Assembly: GCF_016907455.1 (NCBI RefSeq)
Contig: NZ_JAFBCB010000001.1
Location: 3,472,001 to 3,536,000, forward strand
DNA: 64,000 nt
Source of the DNA: Brachybacterium muris
GTDB lineage: Bacteria; Actinomycetota; Actinomycetes; Actinomycetales; Dermabacteraceae
Direction: 5' to 3'
The notes below the pieces were generated by a model. The model searched no databases. It was given only the letters and a program-made list of their open reading frames with translations, and was not told where the DNA came from. The translations under genes were made by a program, and so were the position numbers. Positions 17,794 to 27,247 of the stretch are shown in pieces. Position 1 is the first letter of the stretch. Every line of letters starts with the position of its first letter.

Positions 17794-18026
17794 TGTGGAC
17801 AAGGCAGTGGCGTCACTGCACCTCTCGGGGACCTCCGATCTGTCCAGGATCGGGGACCTTCGACTTCCCTCCCCGGCCGAGAGGGTAAATGCCCAGGTCA
17901 GAGACGTATTCGAGGAGAGTGGACATTCTGTACCGTCTAGACTGTTATCCACATTCAAGTGTGGACAACCATGTGTACAACCGCCTCGCGAGGTGTGGAT
18001 AACGCTGTGGACAACACTGTGCACAA
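17794..18026. promoter_or_regulatory. Dense DnaA-box cluster
   Basis: Five perfect TTRTCCACA boxes in either orientation: 17794-17802, 17945-17953, 17960-17968, 17994-18002 and 18006-18014. Two one-mismatch boxes lie at 17972-17980 (TGTGTACAA) and 18018-18026 (TGTGCACAA). Six of the seven lie within 82 bp, spaced about 12-22 bp centre to centre. The dnaN-dnaA gap has only one perfect box. It could be an auxiliary origin element, a DnaA-titration locus or part of a bipartite oriC. Confidence 0.8.
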
Positions 18027-18146
18027 TCGCTTCCTGCACGTCAGAGACATGCGTATCCCATGATTTGACAGAAGGTGTGGAGGAAGTCGGCACTCAGCTG
18101 CCAAGGCTATGAGGTCCCGCCGAAGGGTTGGTCGTGCCAGGGACGG

Positions 18147-18629
18147 TCACGTCGAGGAGGGCCCGAATCGCTGGTGCACCTCGTGCTTGGGCAGCGCCCC
18201 TTCGAAACGCTCCTCCACGGTCCATTCTCCGGGCAGCTGCACCATTGCGCCGTCCGGGCGACGGCCCTGGAGTCCAGCGACAGTACCGACCCCGGGCTCG
18301 GTCGGCGTCTCCGGAACACCACCAGGACGGTCGAACTGATGATCAGCGTCGTGAAGCCCTGATCTCAGACGGATCCACGCGGGCAGCGCAGTGATGCCGA
18401 GCAGGTCCAGCTGCTCATCCGTCGGGTCCTCGATCAGCACGGCATGCGCGTCCGCACCCCACCGTCGGGCAAGCTCCCGCAGCACGGTGGGAGCAGGCCG
18501 ACACGGCGCGCACCAGTCGGCCCACACGAGCACGATAGCCGGACGATTGCAGGCGAGCGTTCGAACCTGCGCCTGCCCCTCCCCGCGGGGAGCACCGTCC
18601 CCGTTCACCGGAACCGGCGAGACGGGCAC
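18147..18629 (-). CDS. Thioredoxin-like protein (CAPC active site)
   Basis: About 160 residues from GTG 18629; GTG 18608 is an alternative and the start is uncertain. The thioredoxin core is clear: IVLVWADWCAPCRPAPTVLRELARRW, with the redox pair in CAPC instead of the canonical CGPC, and the cis-proline loop ITALPAWIRL. It lies immediately downstream of trxB (17-bp gap), so it is probably its redox partner in a trxB-trx operon, the common actinobacterial pairing. The ~70-residue tail after the cis-Pro (HDADHQFDRPGG... to HQRFGPSST) is longer than in a plain thioredoxin (~108 residues) and not recognisable. Confidence 0.8.
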   Translation of the reverse strand: MPVSPVPVNGDGAPRGEGQAQVRTLACNRPAIVLVWADWCAPCRPAPTVLRELARRWGADAHAVLIEDPTDEQLDLLGITALPAWIRLRSGLHDADHQFDRPGGVPETPTEPGVGTVAGLQGRRPDGAMVQLPGEWTVEERFEGALPKHEVHQRFGPSST

Positions 18630-18645
18630 CCTCGACGGGGCACCG

Positions 18646-19827
18646 TCAGCGGGCCTCAGGCAGCGTGGTCGACGCGTCCGAAGGGCCACCGGGGGTGGTG
18701 GCCTCCAGCTGCTCGGTGGGCACGGACGGCTCCGTGGGGACTTCCTCGGCCGCGGCCTCGTGAGGGTTCTTCTCCCCGGCGAAGGCGAGAGCAGCCTGGT
18801 CGGCCAGCCAGCGCTCCGCGTCCAGAGCAGCCTGGCAGCCCGACCCGGCCGCGGTGATGGCCTGGCGGTAGGTGTGGTCCACCACGTCGCCCGCGGCGAA
18901 CACGCCCGGCACCGAGGTGTAGGTGGAGCGGTCCTTGCACACGATGTAACCCTGGGCGTCGAGCTCGAGCTTGCCGCGCAGCAGCTCCGTGCGCGGCACG
19001 TGCCCGATGGCCTCGAACACGGCGCCGGCAGGAAGGGTGCGCTCCTCGCCGGTCTCCACGTCGCGCAGGGTCACCGACTCCACCTTGTCCTCGCCGTTGA
19101 TGCTGACGACCTGGCTGTTCCAGGAGAAGCGCAGCTTGGGATCGGCCTCCGCCCGGCGAGCCATGATCTTGGAGGCGCGTAGCTCGTCGCGCCGATGCAC
19201 CATGGTGACGTTCTTCGCGTAGCGCGTCAGGAACGTTGCTTCCTCGACGGCACTGTCGCCACCGCCCACCACCACGATCTCCTTGTCCTTGAAGAAGAAA
19301 CCGTCGCAGGTGGCGCACCAGCTGACGCCCTTGCCGGAGAGCCGCTTCTCGCCCTCCACACCCAGCTCCCGATATGCGGAACCGGTCGCGAGGATCAGAG
19401 CCTTCGCGCGGTACACGGTGCCGTCATCCAGGGTGACCGTCTTGATCTCGCCCTCGAGCTGCAGGTCCACCGCATCCTCGAACAGCACCTCGGCGCCGAA
19501 GCGCTCGGCCTGCTCCTGCATCTGCGCCATCAGCTCCGGGCCCTGGATCCCCTCGGGGAACCCGGGGAAGTTCTCCACGTCGGTGGTGGTCATCAGGGCA
19601 CCACCGGCATCCAGGGCGCCCGCGATCACCACGGGCTTCATCTCCGCGCGGGCTGCGTACACAGCGGCCGTGTAGCCGGCCGGCCCGGAACCCACGATCA
19701 CGACGTCGTGCACCGGAGCATCGGCGTCGGCGGTCGGGGCCGCGGCCGGATCGGCGGCAGTGGTGTTGTCAGTGGCCTTCGGCGAGGAGGTGCCGAGGAT
19801 GTTCAGGGCCTGGATGGGCTGGGTCAT
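18646..19827 (-). CDS. trxB: Thioredoxin-disulfide reductase
   Basis: A flavoprotein that uses NADPH to reduce thioredoxin. The 393 residues include the FAD-binding [19 protein letters not shown] (about 42-60), the active-site disulfide in WCATCDG (C171, C174), the NADPH motif [13 protein letters not shown] and the C-terminal FAD motif [24 protein letters not shown]. Both ends are extended relative to the usual ~315 residues: a ~38-residue Ala/Thr/Asp-rich head and a ~55-residue acidic, Pro-rich tail ([15 protein letters not shown]...). The extensions look disordered. Transcribed towards the thioredoxin-like gene. Confidence 0.95.
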   Translation of the reverse strand: MTQPIQALNILGTSSPKATDNTTAADPAAAPTADADAPVHDVVIVGSGPAGYTAAVYAARAEMKPVVIAGALDAGGALMTTTDVENFPGFPEGIQGPELMAQMQEQAERFGAEVLFEDAVDLQLEGEIKTVTLDDGTVYRAKALILATGSAYRELGVEGEKRLSGKGVSWCATCDGFFFKDKEIVVVGGGDSAVEEATFLTRYAKNVTMVHRRDELRASKIMARRAEADPKLRFSWNSQVVSINGEDKVESVTLRDVETGEERTLPAGAVFEAIGHVPRTELLRGKLELDAQGYIVCKDRSTYTSVPGVFAAGDVVDHTYRQAITAAGSGCQAALDAERWLADQAALAFAGEKNPHEAAAEEVPTEPSVPTEQLEATTPGGPSDASTTLPEAR

Positions 19828-19876
19828 GTGGTGGATCCTTCCATGGGAGTTCGGGGGTGGGCCGGATGGGCCGGCC

Positions 19877-20470
19877 TCATACGCTGCCGACCATGACCTG
19901 GCCGGTCCACAGCAGATTGTCGGTGGGTTCGCCCTGCTCGGAGGCGCCGCACTGGGGCAGCACCACGGTGGCCGAGACGGTGCCTCCCGCCGAGCGCAGG
20001 GTCTCGCGGTCCATGGGGCCGTGCACCAGCAGCCAGCCAGGTGTCTCCTCGATGCCCCATGCGACCTCCTCCATGATCAGCACGGAATCAGGGATCCCCT
20101 GCTCCCGCAGGCACCGTGTGGCATCGAAGCTGACCATCTGCAGGATGGTTCCGCTGTCGATCAGTCGTTGCACCTCGGGTCCGAGGGTGCTCTCGGTGAC
20201 AACGGGGCGGCCGGCCTGGTTCTTCCCGGGGCCGGCGGGGCCATCGATCGAGGTGGAACCGGTGCGCACGCGGCTGGAGGTGCCGGTGTCGAGCGCATAG
20301 GCCAGCTGCAGGCCCAGCAGGACGGTCACCAGCAGCGCGATCAGGGCGAGGTGCAGGGGGATCCCCACGACGCTGCGGAAGCGCTCCACCATCCCGACCC
20401 GGCCGGTGGCCGAGCTGCGGGACGATCGTCGCGGAGCTGCCGACGACCTGCGCGAGGAGCGGCGTGTCAT
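19877..20470 (-). CDS. Small single-pass membrane protein, unknown function
   Basis: 197 residues from ATG 20470, which overlaps the stop of the upstream gene (ATGA). A basic Arg/Ser-rich cytoplasmic head ([10 protein letters not shown]...) is followed by one membrane segment (about residues 33-57, [23 protein letters not shown]) and an extracytoplasmic domain of ~140 residues with two cysteines (in ATRCLREQG and VVLPQCGAS). I do not recognise the family. Its tight coupling to the pseudokinase and murJ genes suggests a role in cell-envelope assembly; that is inference only. Confidence 0.8.
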   Translation of the reverse strand: MTRRSSRRSSAAPRRSSRSSATGRVGMVERFRSVVGIPLHLALIALLVTVLLGLQLAYALDTGTSSRVRTGSTSIDGPAGPGKNQAGRPVVTESTLGPEVQRLIDSGTILQMVSFDATRCLREQGIPDSVLIMEEVAWGIEETPGWLLVHGPMDRETLRSAGGTVSATVVLPQCGASEQGEPTDNLLWTGQVMVGSV

Positions 20471-22989
20471 TCGACCCAGACCTCGGCGATCCGCCCGCGA
20501 AAGCCGTCCCGCTCGCTGTCGGCGGGGAGCTCGGGGAACCACAGTGCCACCCGCTGGGCCTCGACCGGTTCCTCCGGCGCCAGGCGCACCTCGCCGTCGC
20601 CGGCGAACTCACCGGTGGCCAGCACGTCGCCCATCGACCCGTCCTCCGCGACGGCGCGCAACTCGATCGCACCGCCGCTGTTGCGGGCGGTGGTGAGCAC
20701 GACCGCGGTGAGGGTGGAGGTCTCCCCGAGGTCGAGGTACACCCCCACGCCGTCCTTCGTGCCCGCATAGTTAGCGCCGTGGTAGATCTGCGTGGACCAG
20801 AAGGTCCCCGGGTCCCCGTCGGTCATACGCTCGGTCTGGTCGGCGTTGTCCGGTGGCTTGTCGGATCCTAAGGTGAACACCTCCACGCCTGCGAGCTCCG
20901 CGGGCGTGGCGGCCGGCGCTTCCTCGGTGGGCTCCTCCGGTGCAGGCTCCTCGCCCCCGCCATCACTGGGCGGCGCGGCCGAGGTCTGCGGAGGTTTCGT
21001 GTTCAGAGGATTCGCGACCCGGTCGCGAAAACCGGAGGTGATGGTGGAGACTGCCAGGACCATCGCGAGGATGACCGCGAGCACCCCACCCAGAAGGATC
21101 CACTGCGATACCCGGGAGCGCTGCTCCGGGGGCAGTGGCTCCATCGCGAAGGCATCAGGATCGTCCTTGTCCACCGCCACGCTGACCACGTCCCGCAGCA
21201 GCGCCGAGCGGCCCATCGGGACAGTGGCGTCCAGGTCGTTCCCCTCGAGGGCGGAGCGCTCCCGCCCGCGCACCACGATGGGACCGGTCGGCTCGGGGTC
21301 CTGCACCGACCCCATCCGTGCCGTCGCTTCGGCGTCGGAGCCGGCAGCAGCCTCGGCCGAGGTGCTCGCGGACTCCGGGGTGCGACCGGTGTCGGACCAG
21401 TCCTGGACCGGCGGGTGCGCGGGTGCGTGCTCATCGCGGGGGGCCAGGGGCCAGTCGGTGCCGGCACGACGCGAAGGGAGGTCACCAGCGGCGGCTGCCG
21501 CGACTGCTCCTGTGCCCGGCGCACCTGCGGGACCAGCGGTTCCTTCGCCGTCGGCGTTGCCGGCAGTGGCTCCGGATTCCTCACCCGATGCTGTCGGGTC
21601 CTGTTCGGGCGCCGGTGTGGGAGGCAGCGTGATCTCCAGGTGTCCGGGGAAGGCTGCGTCGTTGCGCTTCTGGTCCAGGTGCAGCTGCTGGATCAGGGCC
21701 TGGGCGTCCTCGGCGTGATGATCCTTCATTGCGGGAGACGGCTGCGCGGACTGCTCCCCGCTCGATCCTGGCACGGGGTGCGTGCCCTCGGGCTGTGGTC
21801 CCGGGGCCAGCTCGTGATCGGAGGACGGCGATGCCGGCGACCCGGCCTCGCGGTGCGATGCGGCGTCGGTGCGCTCCGCCGACGCGGACGCGATCGCTGC
21901 AGCTCCGGCGGCGCCTGCAGCCGCGACGGCTCCTGCTGCTCCGGCGGCACCGGCCATACCGGACGTCGGGGGGACGAGGGGCCCGGCATCGTTGGGCCGA
22001 GACGGGGACCCGGGCGAGGAGGCGGATGGCTCGGCCTCGGTGCGCGGCTCATCAACAGTATCCGCGGATTCGGCGCCCGAGTCAGCGGTCGTATCAGAGG
22101 CAACGGCAGCGTCAGCGGCAGCACCAGAGTCAGCGACAGGATCGGAGGCGGCGGCAGCGGTGGGTGCCTGCTCCGGGGTGTCTCGCTCGTAGGCCTCGAG
22201 CGTCACCGGGATCGACTGCCACGGTTCGAGTTCCGCGATCAGCTCACGGCTGGTCTCCGGGATCACATCGGCCGATTCGTTCAGCACCAGGTCGCACAGC
22301 ACGTCCAGATCCGTCGGGATCGGCCGCTGCGTGACCTCTGAAGGACGGGGCACGTGGCCGTCGGTGCCCTGCTGCGGACTGCGCCCGGCCAGTGCCCGGT
22401 ACAGCAGCGCCACCAGGGCGGAGGTGTCCTGGAAGGACGCGATCGGACCGGACCGCTCCAGGCCCGGGTGCGAGGCGGCCTCCACTCCCATGCCCAGGAC
22501 GGTGACCTGCCCGGAGGCGGTGTCCACGAACACGCGGTTGGAGTCCAGGAACTGGTGGCGGACCCCGCGGCGACGGGCCGTCTCCACGCCCTTGGCCGCC
22601 TCGCCGATGATCGAACGGGCCGTCTCCGCGTGCAGGCTGCGGCCACGCAGCAGAGCGGCCAGCGGGGGCGCGGACGGCAAGGGGTACTCGACGACGGTGA
22701 GCGGTTCCGGGCCCTGCCCGGGGTCGACGTCGGCATCGCGCGGGTCGTCCAGGACCACCACGTCACGCACCGGGATCAGGCGCGGATCCTCCACCGGGTA
22801 GGCGCGGCGGGCGGCATCGGCGGTCTCGAGCGCGGCGGCACCGTGCACGATGAACAGTGCCACCGGCTCGCCGGTGCTCACTGAACGGGCGCGCTGCCAC
22901 ATGGCGTCCTCGGCGACGCCGGACAGGGGGATCCTCCCCTCCAGGGTCCACCTCGAACGCAGTGCGTCCTGATGCGGGATCGTGTTCAC
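20467..22989 (-). CDS. Membrane pseudokinase with extracellular discoidin-like domain
   Basis: 840 residues. Residues 1-265 resemble a Ser/Thr kinase fold: the catalytic-loop equivalent reads VRHQFLDSNRVFVD and the DFG position reads VLGMGVEA, so key catalytic residues are absent and it should be a pseudokinase. A ~365-residue Ala/Pro/Ser/Glu-rich linker follows, then one membrane segment (about 630-652, WILLGGVLAVILAMVLAVSTI) and an extracellular part whose last ~140 residues look like a discoidin/carbohydrate-binding fold. Mycobacterial MviN has MurJ, pseudokinase, TM and extracellular domain in one chain; here the second half is a separate gene downstream of murJ. EATARMGS and DATVPMGR in the linker could be phospho-Thr sites for an FHA protein. 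Confidence 0.82.
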   Translation of the reverse strand: MNTIPHQDALRSRWTLEGRIPLSGVAEDAMWQRARSVSTGEPVALFIVHGAAALETADAARRAYPVEDPRLIPVRDVVVLDDPRDADVDPGQGPEPLTVVEYPLPSAPPLAALLRGRSLHAETARSIIGEAAKGVETARRRGVRHQFLDSNRVFVDTASGQVTVLGMGVEAASHPGLERSGPIASFQDTSALVALLYRALAGRSPQQGTDGHVPRPSEVTQRPIPTDLDVLCDLVLNESADVIPETSRELIAELEPWQSIPVTLEAYERDTPEQAPTAAAASDPVADSGAAADAAVASDTTADSGAESADTVDEPRTEAEPSASSPGSPSRPNDAGPLVPPTSGMAGAAGAAGAVAAAGAAGAAAIASASAERTDAASHREAGSPASPSSDHELAPGPQPEGTHPVPGSSGEQSAQPSPAMKDHHAEDAQALIQQLHLDQKRNDAAFPGHLEITLPPTPAPEQDPTASGEESGATAGNADGEGTAGPAGAPGTGAVAAAAAGDLPSRRAGTDWPLAPRDEHAPAHPPVQDWSDTGRTPESASTSAEAAAGSDAEATARMGSVQDPEPTGPIVVRGRERSALEGNDLDATVPMGRSALLRDVVSVAVDKDDPDAFAMEPLPPEQRSRVSQWILLGGVLAVILAMVLAVSTITSGFRDRVANPLNTKPPQTSAAPPSDGGGEEPAPEEPTEEAPAATPAELAGVEVFTLGSDKPPDNADQTERMTDGDPGTFWSTQIYHGANYAGTKDGVGVYLDLGETSTLTAVVLTTARNSGGAIELRAVAEDGSMGDVLATGEFAGDGEVRLAPEEPVEAQRVALWFPELPADSERDGFRGRIAEVWVE

Positions 22990-23043
22990 CGACCGCCCTT
23001 CTGCTCGTGCCGCGGGCCCATGGTGCCCGAAGCGTCCCCCATG

Positions 23044-24771
23044 CTACGAGGTGACCCTGGACCGGCGGAGCACACGGCGCTGCACGATGCCCACCACCCA
23101 GCGCACCTCGTCCACTCGCAGCAGCCATCCGGCACCCACGAACACTGCCGTCATCACCACGCCGATCACGCCGCCCAGCAGCACCGCCATGAGGCGATGG
23201 GACCAGATCGCCTCCTCGACCAGCATCACCAGCCCGGTGCCCACGGCCCAGGCCAGCACCCCGGCAGCCACCAGTTTGGCCAGCACCACGGCACCCTTGC
23301 TCAGGGACGGGGTCTCCACCTGCAGCGCGCCTGCCTGCTTGCGCAGCATCCTGTACCCGGTCAGCCAGGCCACGAGGTTCCCGAGGCTGGTGGCACCGGC
23401 CGCCGCCATCGCCGCGTACCGCGGATCCACCACGGTGAGGATCAGTGGCACCGAGGCCAGGGTCACCACCGCGATCGGGATCTGCATCAGGAACGGAGTG
23501 CGGGCGTCCTCGTAGGCGTAGAAGACCCGCTTCATCAGGTACAGGGAGGCGAACGGCACCAGACCCAGCATGTACGCCACCAGCACGGTGCCGTTGGCCC
23601 GTGCACCCACCTCCCCGGTGCCACCGCCGATCACCCACATGATCGGCCCGGCCAGGGCCACGAACACTGCCGTGCACAGCACCATCGGCACCGCCAGCAG
23701 GCGGTTGGTCTCCCCGTAGCGCTCCAGGGCGGCACGGTGCTCGCCCTCGGCCGCATTCCGCGAGATGGCCGGGAAGGTGGCTGTGACCAGCGTGACCGCG
23801 ATGATCCCCTGAGGGATCATGAACGCCATGTACGCCCACTCCATGGTCAGCAGCGCCGGGTAGCGGGCAGCGGCCTCCGGCTGGTCCTTCAGCAGCTCCG
23901 CGGCGCGCACCGCCCCACCGGTGGCCCAGCGCGAGGCCCAGATCCCCACCTGACCCAGGCCCAGCATCGCCAGCGTCCACAGGCCGATCCGGCTCAGCTT
24001 GCCCAGGCCCAGTCCGCGGAACCCCCAGCGAGGCCGCAGCCGCAGGTCGAGCTTCTTGACGAACCAGAACAGGAACAGCACCTGCGCGGCGGAGCCGCCC
24101 ACGTTGATCGCCGCCATCGCGGCCACCATGGTCATGGTCCACTGCTCCGGCTCGCCCACGGTGCCCCAGATCCCCAGGAAGATCGCGGCACCGAGGATGC
24201 CCACCAGGTTGTTGAGCACCGGTGCCCACTGGTAGGGGCCGAAGGAGTCGTGGGCGTTCAGGAGCTGACCGCACATCACGTACAGTGCCGAGAAGAAGAT
24301 CTGCGGCATCATCCACAGGCCCAGCTGGATGGCCAGGGCGTAGGTGACCGGGGGCAGCACGCCGCTGGTGAGCACCAGCAGCACGGGCACCGCCACCATG
24401 CACACCACCGTGACGCCCAGGGCGAACGCGGCCACCAGGGTCATCAGGCGGGAGATGTAGTCGCTGCCGCGGTCCGGCCGTTTCACGGCCCGCACGATCG
24501 CCGGCACCAGGATCGCGTTCAGGGTGCCGCCGCCCACCAGGATCCAGATGGTGTTGGGCAGGGTGTTGGCGGCGCTGAAGGCGTTGGCCGCGGCGCTCAT
24601 GGAGCCGGCCAGGATCGCCCCGAACAGGTAGTTGCGCACGAATCCGAGCAGGCGGGAGACGATCGATCCCGATGCCATCAGCACGCTTGCCCTCATCAGG
24701 GTGGAGCGGCTGGACGGCACCCCTGCCCGGCGGTGCCGCGGCACGTGCACTGCCCTCAGCTCGCGGGTCAT
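23044..24771 (-). CDS. murJ: Lipid II flippase MurJ (MviN)
   Basis: A 575-residue polytopic protein of the MOP superfamily with about 14 membrane segments. The N-terminal signature SGSIVSRLLGFVRNYLFGAI and segment ALAIQLGLWMMPQIFFSALYVMCGQLLNAH are typical of MurJ/MviN, which flips undecaprenyl-pyrophosphoryl-MurNAc(pentapeptide)-GlcNAc across the membrane for peptidoglycan synthesis. It ends shortly after the last TM (RRVLRRSRVTS) and lacks the cytoplasmic pseudokinase tail of mycobacterial MviN; that module is in the next gene, 54 bp downstream. Its ATG overlaps the stop of the DUF6049-type gene (ATGA). Confidence 0.94.
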   Translation of the reverse strand: MTRELRAVHVPRHRRAGVPSSRSTLMRASVLMASGSIVSRLLGFVRNYLFGAILAGSMSAAANAFSAANTLPNTIWILVGGGTLNAILVPAIVRAVKRPDRGSDYISRLMTLVAAFALGVTVVCMVAVPVLLVLTSGVLPPVTYALAIQLGLWMMPQIFFSALYVMCGQLLNAHDSFGPYQWAPVLNNLVGILGAAIFLGIWGTVGEPEQWTMTMVAAMAAINVGGSAAQVLFLFWFVKKLDLRLRPRWGFRGLGLGKLSRIGLWTLAMLGLGQVGIWASRWATGGAVRAAELLKDQPEAAARYPALLTMEWAYMAFMIPQGIIAVTLVTATFPAISRNAAEGEHRAALERYGETNRLLAVPMVLCTAVFVALAGPIMWVIGGGTGEVGARANGTVLVAYMLGLVPFASLYLMKRVFYAYEDARTPFLMQIPIAVVTLASVPLILTVVDPRYAAMAAAGATSLGNLVAWLTGYRMLRKQAGALQVETPSLSKGAVVLAKLVAAGVLAWAVGTGLVMLVEEAIWSHRLMAVLLGGVIGVVMTAVFVGAGWLLRVDEVRWVVGIVQRRVLRRSRVTS

Positions 24772-27152
24772 GCGCGCTCCTCCTGCGGGTCGGTCTGGGT
24801 CCGGCGGTTCTGCTGGGCGGGCTCGTGGGGGCCAGGATCGGGAGGGGCCGGGCGGGACAGTCCGGTGCGGGAGAGCTCGACCGGGTCCTCCGGGCCCTGC
24901 ACCGCGGGAGCGCGGGTGCTGGCGCCGGTGCGGCGGGCACGGATCACGCCCACCACCACCAGCAGGCCCATGCCGATCACCAGCAGCAGGGTGGTCCAGT
25001 TCTCCCAGGCCGGGTTCACCGTCAGCGGCACCTCGATCGGCTCGGTCAGCGGCCGGCCGTCCGGGGTGGTCAGCCCCACCGTGAGCTGCACGGTGCCGTT
25101 GGCGATCGCATCCACGGGAACGGCGATCTCCGTTTCGCCGCGGGCCGGCACCGTCACCTCGGGCTGGTCCTGGTCGATCCGCACCAGTGGCCGGTCCGAG
25201 CTGAGCGCGGTGCGCACCGTGATCGGTGTGTCCAGCTCATTGGTGAGGGTGATCGGCACACCTGCCGAGTCGGAGATCAGGTTGTAGCCCGAGGCGGGCA
25301 CCACGTGGATGCGGTCCATCAGCAGACCCACCTCGTTGCCGGTCTCCCGAGCGCGCTCGGCGGGCACCCCCGCCATGCCCCGCCACCGCAGGGAGGCCCC
25401 GGACAGGGCCATCAACCGGGGGGCGTCCAGGGCGGCGTCGTCGTCCATCGCGGCCCCCAGCCGGTCCAGCTGCTCCCAGGAACCGGCGAGGTCCTCCAGC
25501 ACGGCCGGGCTGGTCAGGGGCGTGGGCTCCGCCTCGGCGAGAGGCTGGTACAGCCCGATCTCGTCGGGGGCGGTGGGGGTGACGGCCTCGGGGTCGATCT
25601 CCCCGAGGGTCAGCAGCGCCCCGGTCTCGTCCTGCGGGTCCGTGGTCCAGTCCCCGCTGCCCGTCGCGCCCATCAGGTCCCCGGTGCGGCCCGCGGTGAT
25701 CCAGGGGGCGTCGGCGAAGGCGTCCAGCACCGAGCCGGTGGCCTGGGCGTCCAGGGCGGCCCCCGGGTCCGGGGCGATCAGCACATGGCGCGGCGCGGTG
25801 GTGTACTCCGAGGCGATCGTGGCGGTCTCGGCCAGCATCCTCTGCCGGGTCCGCTCGGTGTCGGTGCTGCCGGTGAGCAGGGAGAACTCGGCCGACAGCT
25901 CCGGATCCGGGGCCAGCACCGGGATCGGGCCGGCGTCGGTCGCCAGGGAGCCCACCGAGCTGGGGGTGACCGTCCCCGGCGCCGATCCCCGCAGGGCGGA
26001 GGAGGGGACCATCAGCGTGGTCGCGCCGGCATCCGCTGCGTCCTGGAGGGTCTGGGCGTCGGCCTGCTGCGCGGGGACGGACAGGGCGTTGCCGGCCGGC
26101 GTGATGCCGGCGTCCCCCCAGGCCCGCTGCCCCGCCTCGGTGACGGCGGTGGAGAGGGTGGTCGTCCCGGCGGCCTGCAGGGCCACCCGGTCGGCGTGCG
26201 CGTAGGGCATCGCCAACACGGTGCGGTCCCCCACCTGCTCGGCGAGCGTGGAGGCGAGCGGTGCGGCGACCGGGTGCGGCTCGTACTCGGGGACCGTCGG
26301 CGCAGCAGTGGCATCGCCGCCCTCGGCCGGGGGCTCGGTGGCCGGTGCGCCGTCCTCAGCGGTGGAGCCGACCGGGATGCGGGGCGGGTCCAGCAGCGCC
26401 GGGTCCAGCCACCAGTCCACGTCCGTGCGCACGGCGAGGTCCACCAGGTCCGCGATCCTGCCGGACTCCACTGCCTCGGCGAAGGCATCGGGCGCGGTGA
26501 TGGGCGCGGAGGGGTCCAGGGTCGCCACCGGAAGCACCACCGACTGGCGGATCGTGTCGGTCGCCCCCGAGGGGCGCCACACCACGAAGGTGTACAGCGA
26601 GGCCAGCTGCTCCTGCCCGGAGACGACGGTGAGGGAGATCCGGCGCGTCCCCCAGTAGTACGGGGCGTCCACGTAGCCCAGCTGGTCGGCGCTCGCACTG
26701 ACGGCCAGGGTGACGGACTCCCCCGGGGCCAGGTCGGTGCTCGCGGCGGAGGTGGCCACCGGGTCACCGGTCGCATCGACCTCGGTGCGGGCCTGCCACG
26801 CGGCAACAGCCTGCCGTTCGGTGACGCGGGAGATGCGGGTGCGCAGTGCGAGCTGCGGGGAGGCGATGTGCTCCGAGGAGGTGTTGGTCACGGTCACCTC
26901 CGCCGCCACGGTGCCGTCCGCACCGAGGGAGGTGGGGGTGAGGGACTCCAGGTCCAGCGCCACCGGCGCATCCGGTGCGGGCTGCGGGGGTGCCGCCGGT
27001 GCGGCGGGGCGGGCCGACACCGTGCCCGAGCCCATGGCCAGCGCCGTCGCGGGACCGTTCACCAGTGCGGGTGCCGCCACCAGCAGCAGCGTCAGCAGCA
27101 CTGCCGACAGCGCCACGAGCGCAGGGCGCACGGGCAGCGGGGACGACAGCAT
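24768..27152 (-). CDS. Secreted, membrane-anchored DUF6049-type protein
   Basis: 794 residues with an N-terminal signal/anchor (LVALSAVLLTLLLVAAPALV) and a C-terminal membrane segment (WTTLLLVIGMGLLVVVGVIRARR, about 725-750), followed by a short cytoplasmic tail. The large extracytoplasmic region is beta-rich and Ala/Thr-rich. Position (next to murJ, divergent from cca) and topology match the M. tuberculosis Rv3909-like family annotated DUF6049 in many actinobacteria; biochemical function unknown. TAGGGT on the minus strand (27159-27164) lies exactly six bases from the ATG, suggesting a leaderless mRNA. It would be first in the DUF6049-murJ-pseudokinase operon. Confidence 0.85.
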   Translation of the reverse strand: MLSSPLPVRPALVALSAVLLTLLLVAAPALVNGPATALAMGSGTVSARPAAPAAPPQPAPDAPVALDLESLTPTSLGADGTVAAEVTVTNTSSEHIASPQLALRTRISRVTERQAVAAWQARTEVDATGDPVATSAASTDLAPGESVTLAVSASADQLGYVDAPYYWGTRRISLTVVSGQEQLASLYTFVVWRPSGATDTIRQSVVLPVATLDPSAPITAPDAFAEAVESGRIADLVDLAVRTDVDWWLDPALLDPPRIPVGSTAEDGAPATEPPAEGGDATAAPTVPEYEPHPVAAPLASTLAEQVGDRTVLAMPYAHADRVALQAAGTTTLSTAVTEAGQRAWGDAGITPAGNALSVPAQQADAQTLQDAADAGATTLMVPSSALRGSAPGTVTPSSVGSLATDAGPIPVLAPDPELSAEFSLLTGSTDTERTRQRMLAETATIASEYTTAPRHVLIAPDPGAALDAQATGSVLDAFADAPWITAGRTGDLMGATGSGDWTTDPQDETGALLTLGEIDPEAVTPTAPDEIGLYQPLAEAEPTPLTSPAVLEDLAGSWEQLDRLGAAMDDDAALDAPRLMALSGASLRWRGMAGVPAERARETGNEVGLLMDRIHVVPASGYNLISDSAGVPITLTNELDTPITVRTALSSDRPLVRIDQDQPEVTVPARGETEIAVPVDAIANGTVQLTVGLTTPDGRPLTEPIEVPLTVNPAWENWTTLLLVIGMGLLVVVGVIRARRTGASTRAPAVQGPEDPVELSRTGLSRPAPPDPGPHEPAQQNRRTQTDPQEERA

Positions 27153-27247
27153 GGGGACACCCTATGCGCCGACTACCGTAGAGGTCCCGCAGCCTCGCGC
27201 ACGACGCCGAGGCGGCTTTCCGGCGACCCTCCCAGGACAGGACACCC
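27153..27247. promoter_or_regulatory. Divergent promoter region, DUF6049 gene / cca
   Basis: Minus strand: -10 TAGGGT at 27164-27159, followed by six bases and the ATG of the DUF6049 gene, fitting leaderless transcription. Plus strand: candidate -10 TACCGT at 27174-27179 with about 60 nt of leader before the cca GTG. Clear -35 elements were not found. Motif-based inference. Confidence 0.45.

Larger units (their letters stand above)
16530..18146. other. Non-coding origin-proximal region with parS-like sites and DnaA boxes
   Basis: 1.6 kb with no convincing gene on either strand. ORFs present are short, lack ribosome-binding sites and have no recognisable products. The left two-thirds (16613-17646) hold parS-like palindromes; the right part (17794-18026) holds DnaA boxes. 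With the stretches at 10294-10502 and 13084-13948 it made up roughly 2.7 kb of uninterrupted non-coding DNA before the two IS insertions, exceptional in this otherwise compact genome. Confidence 0.75.
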
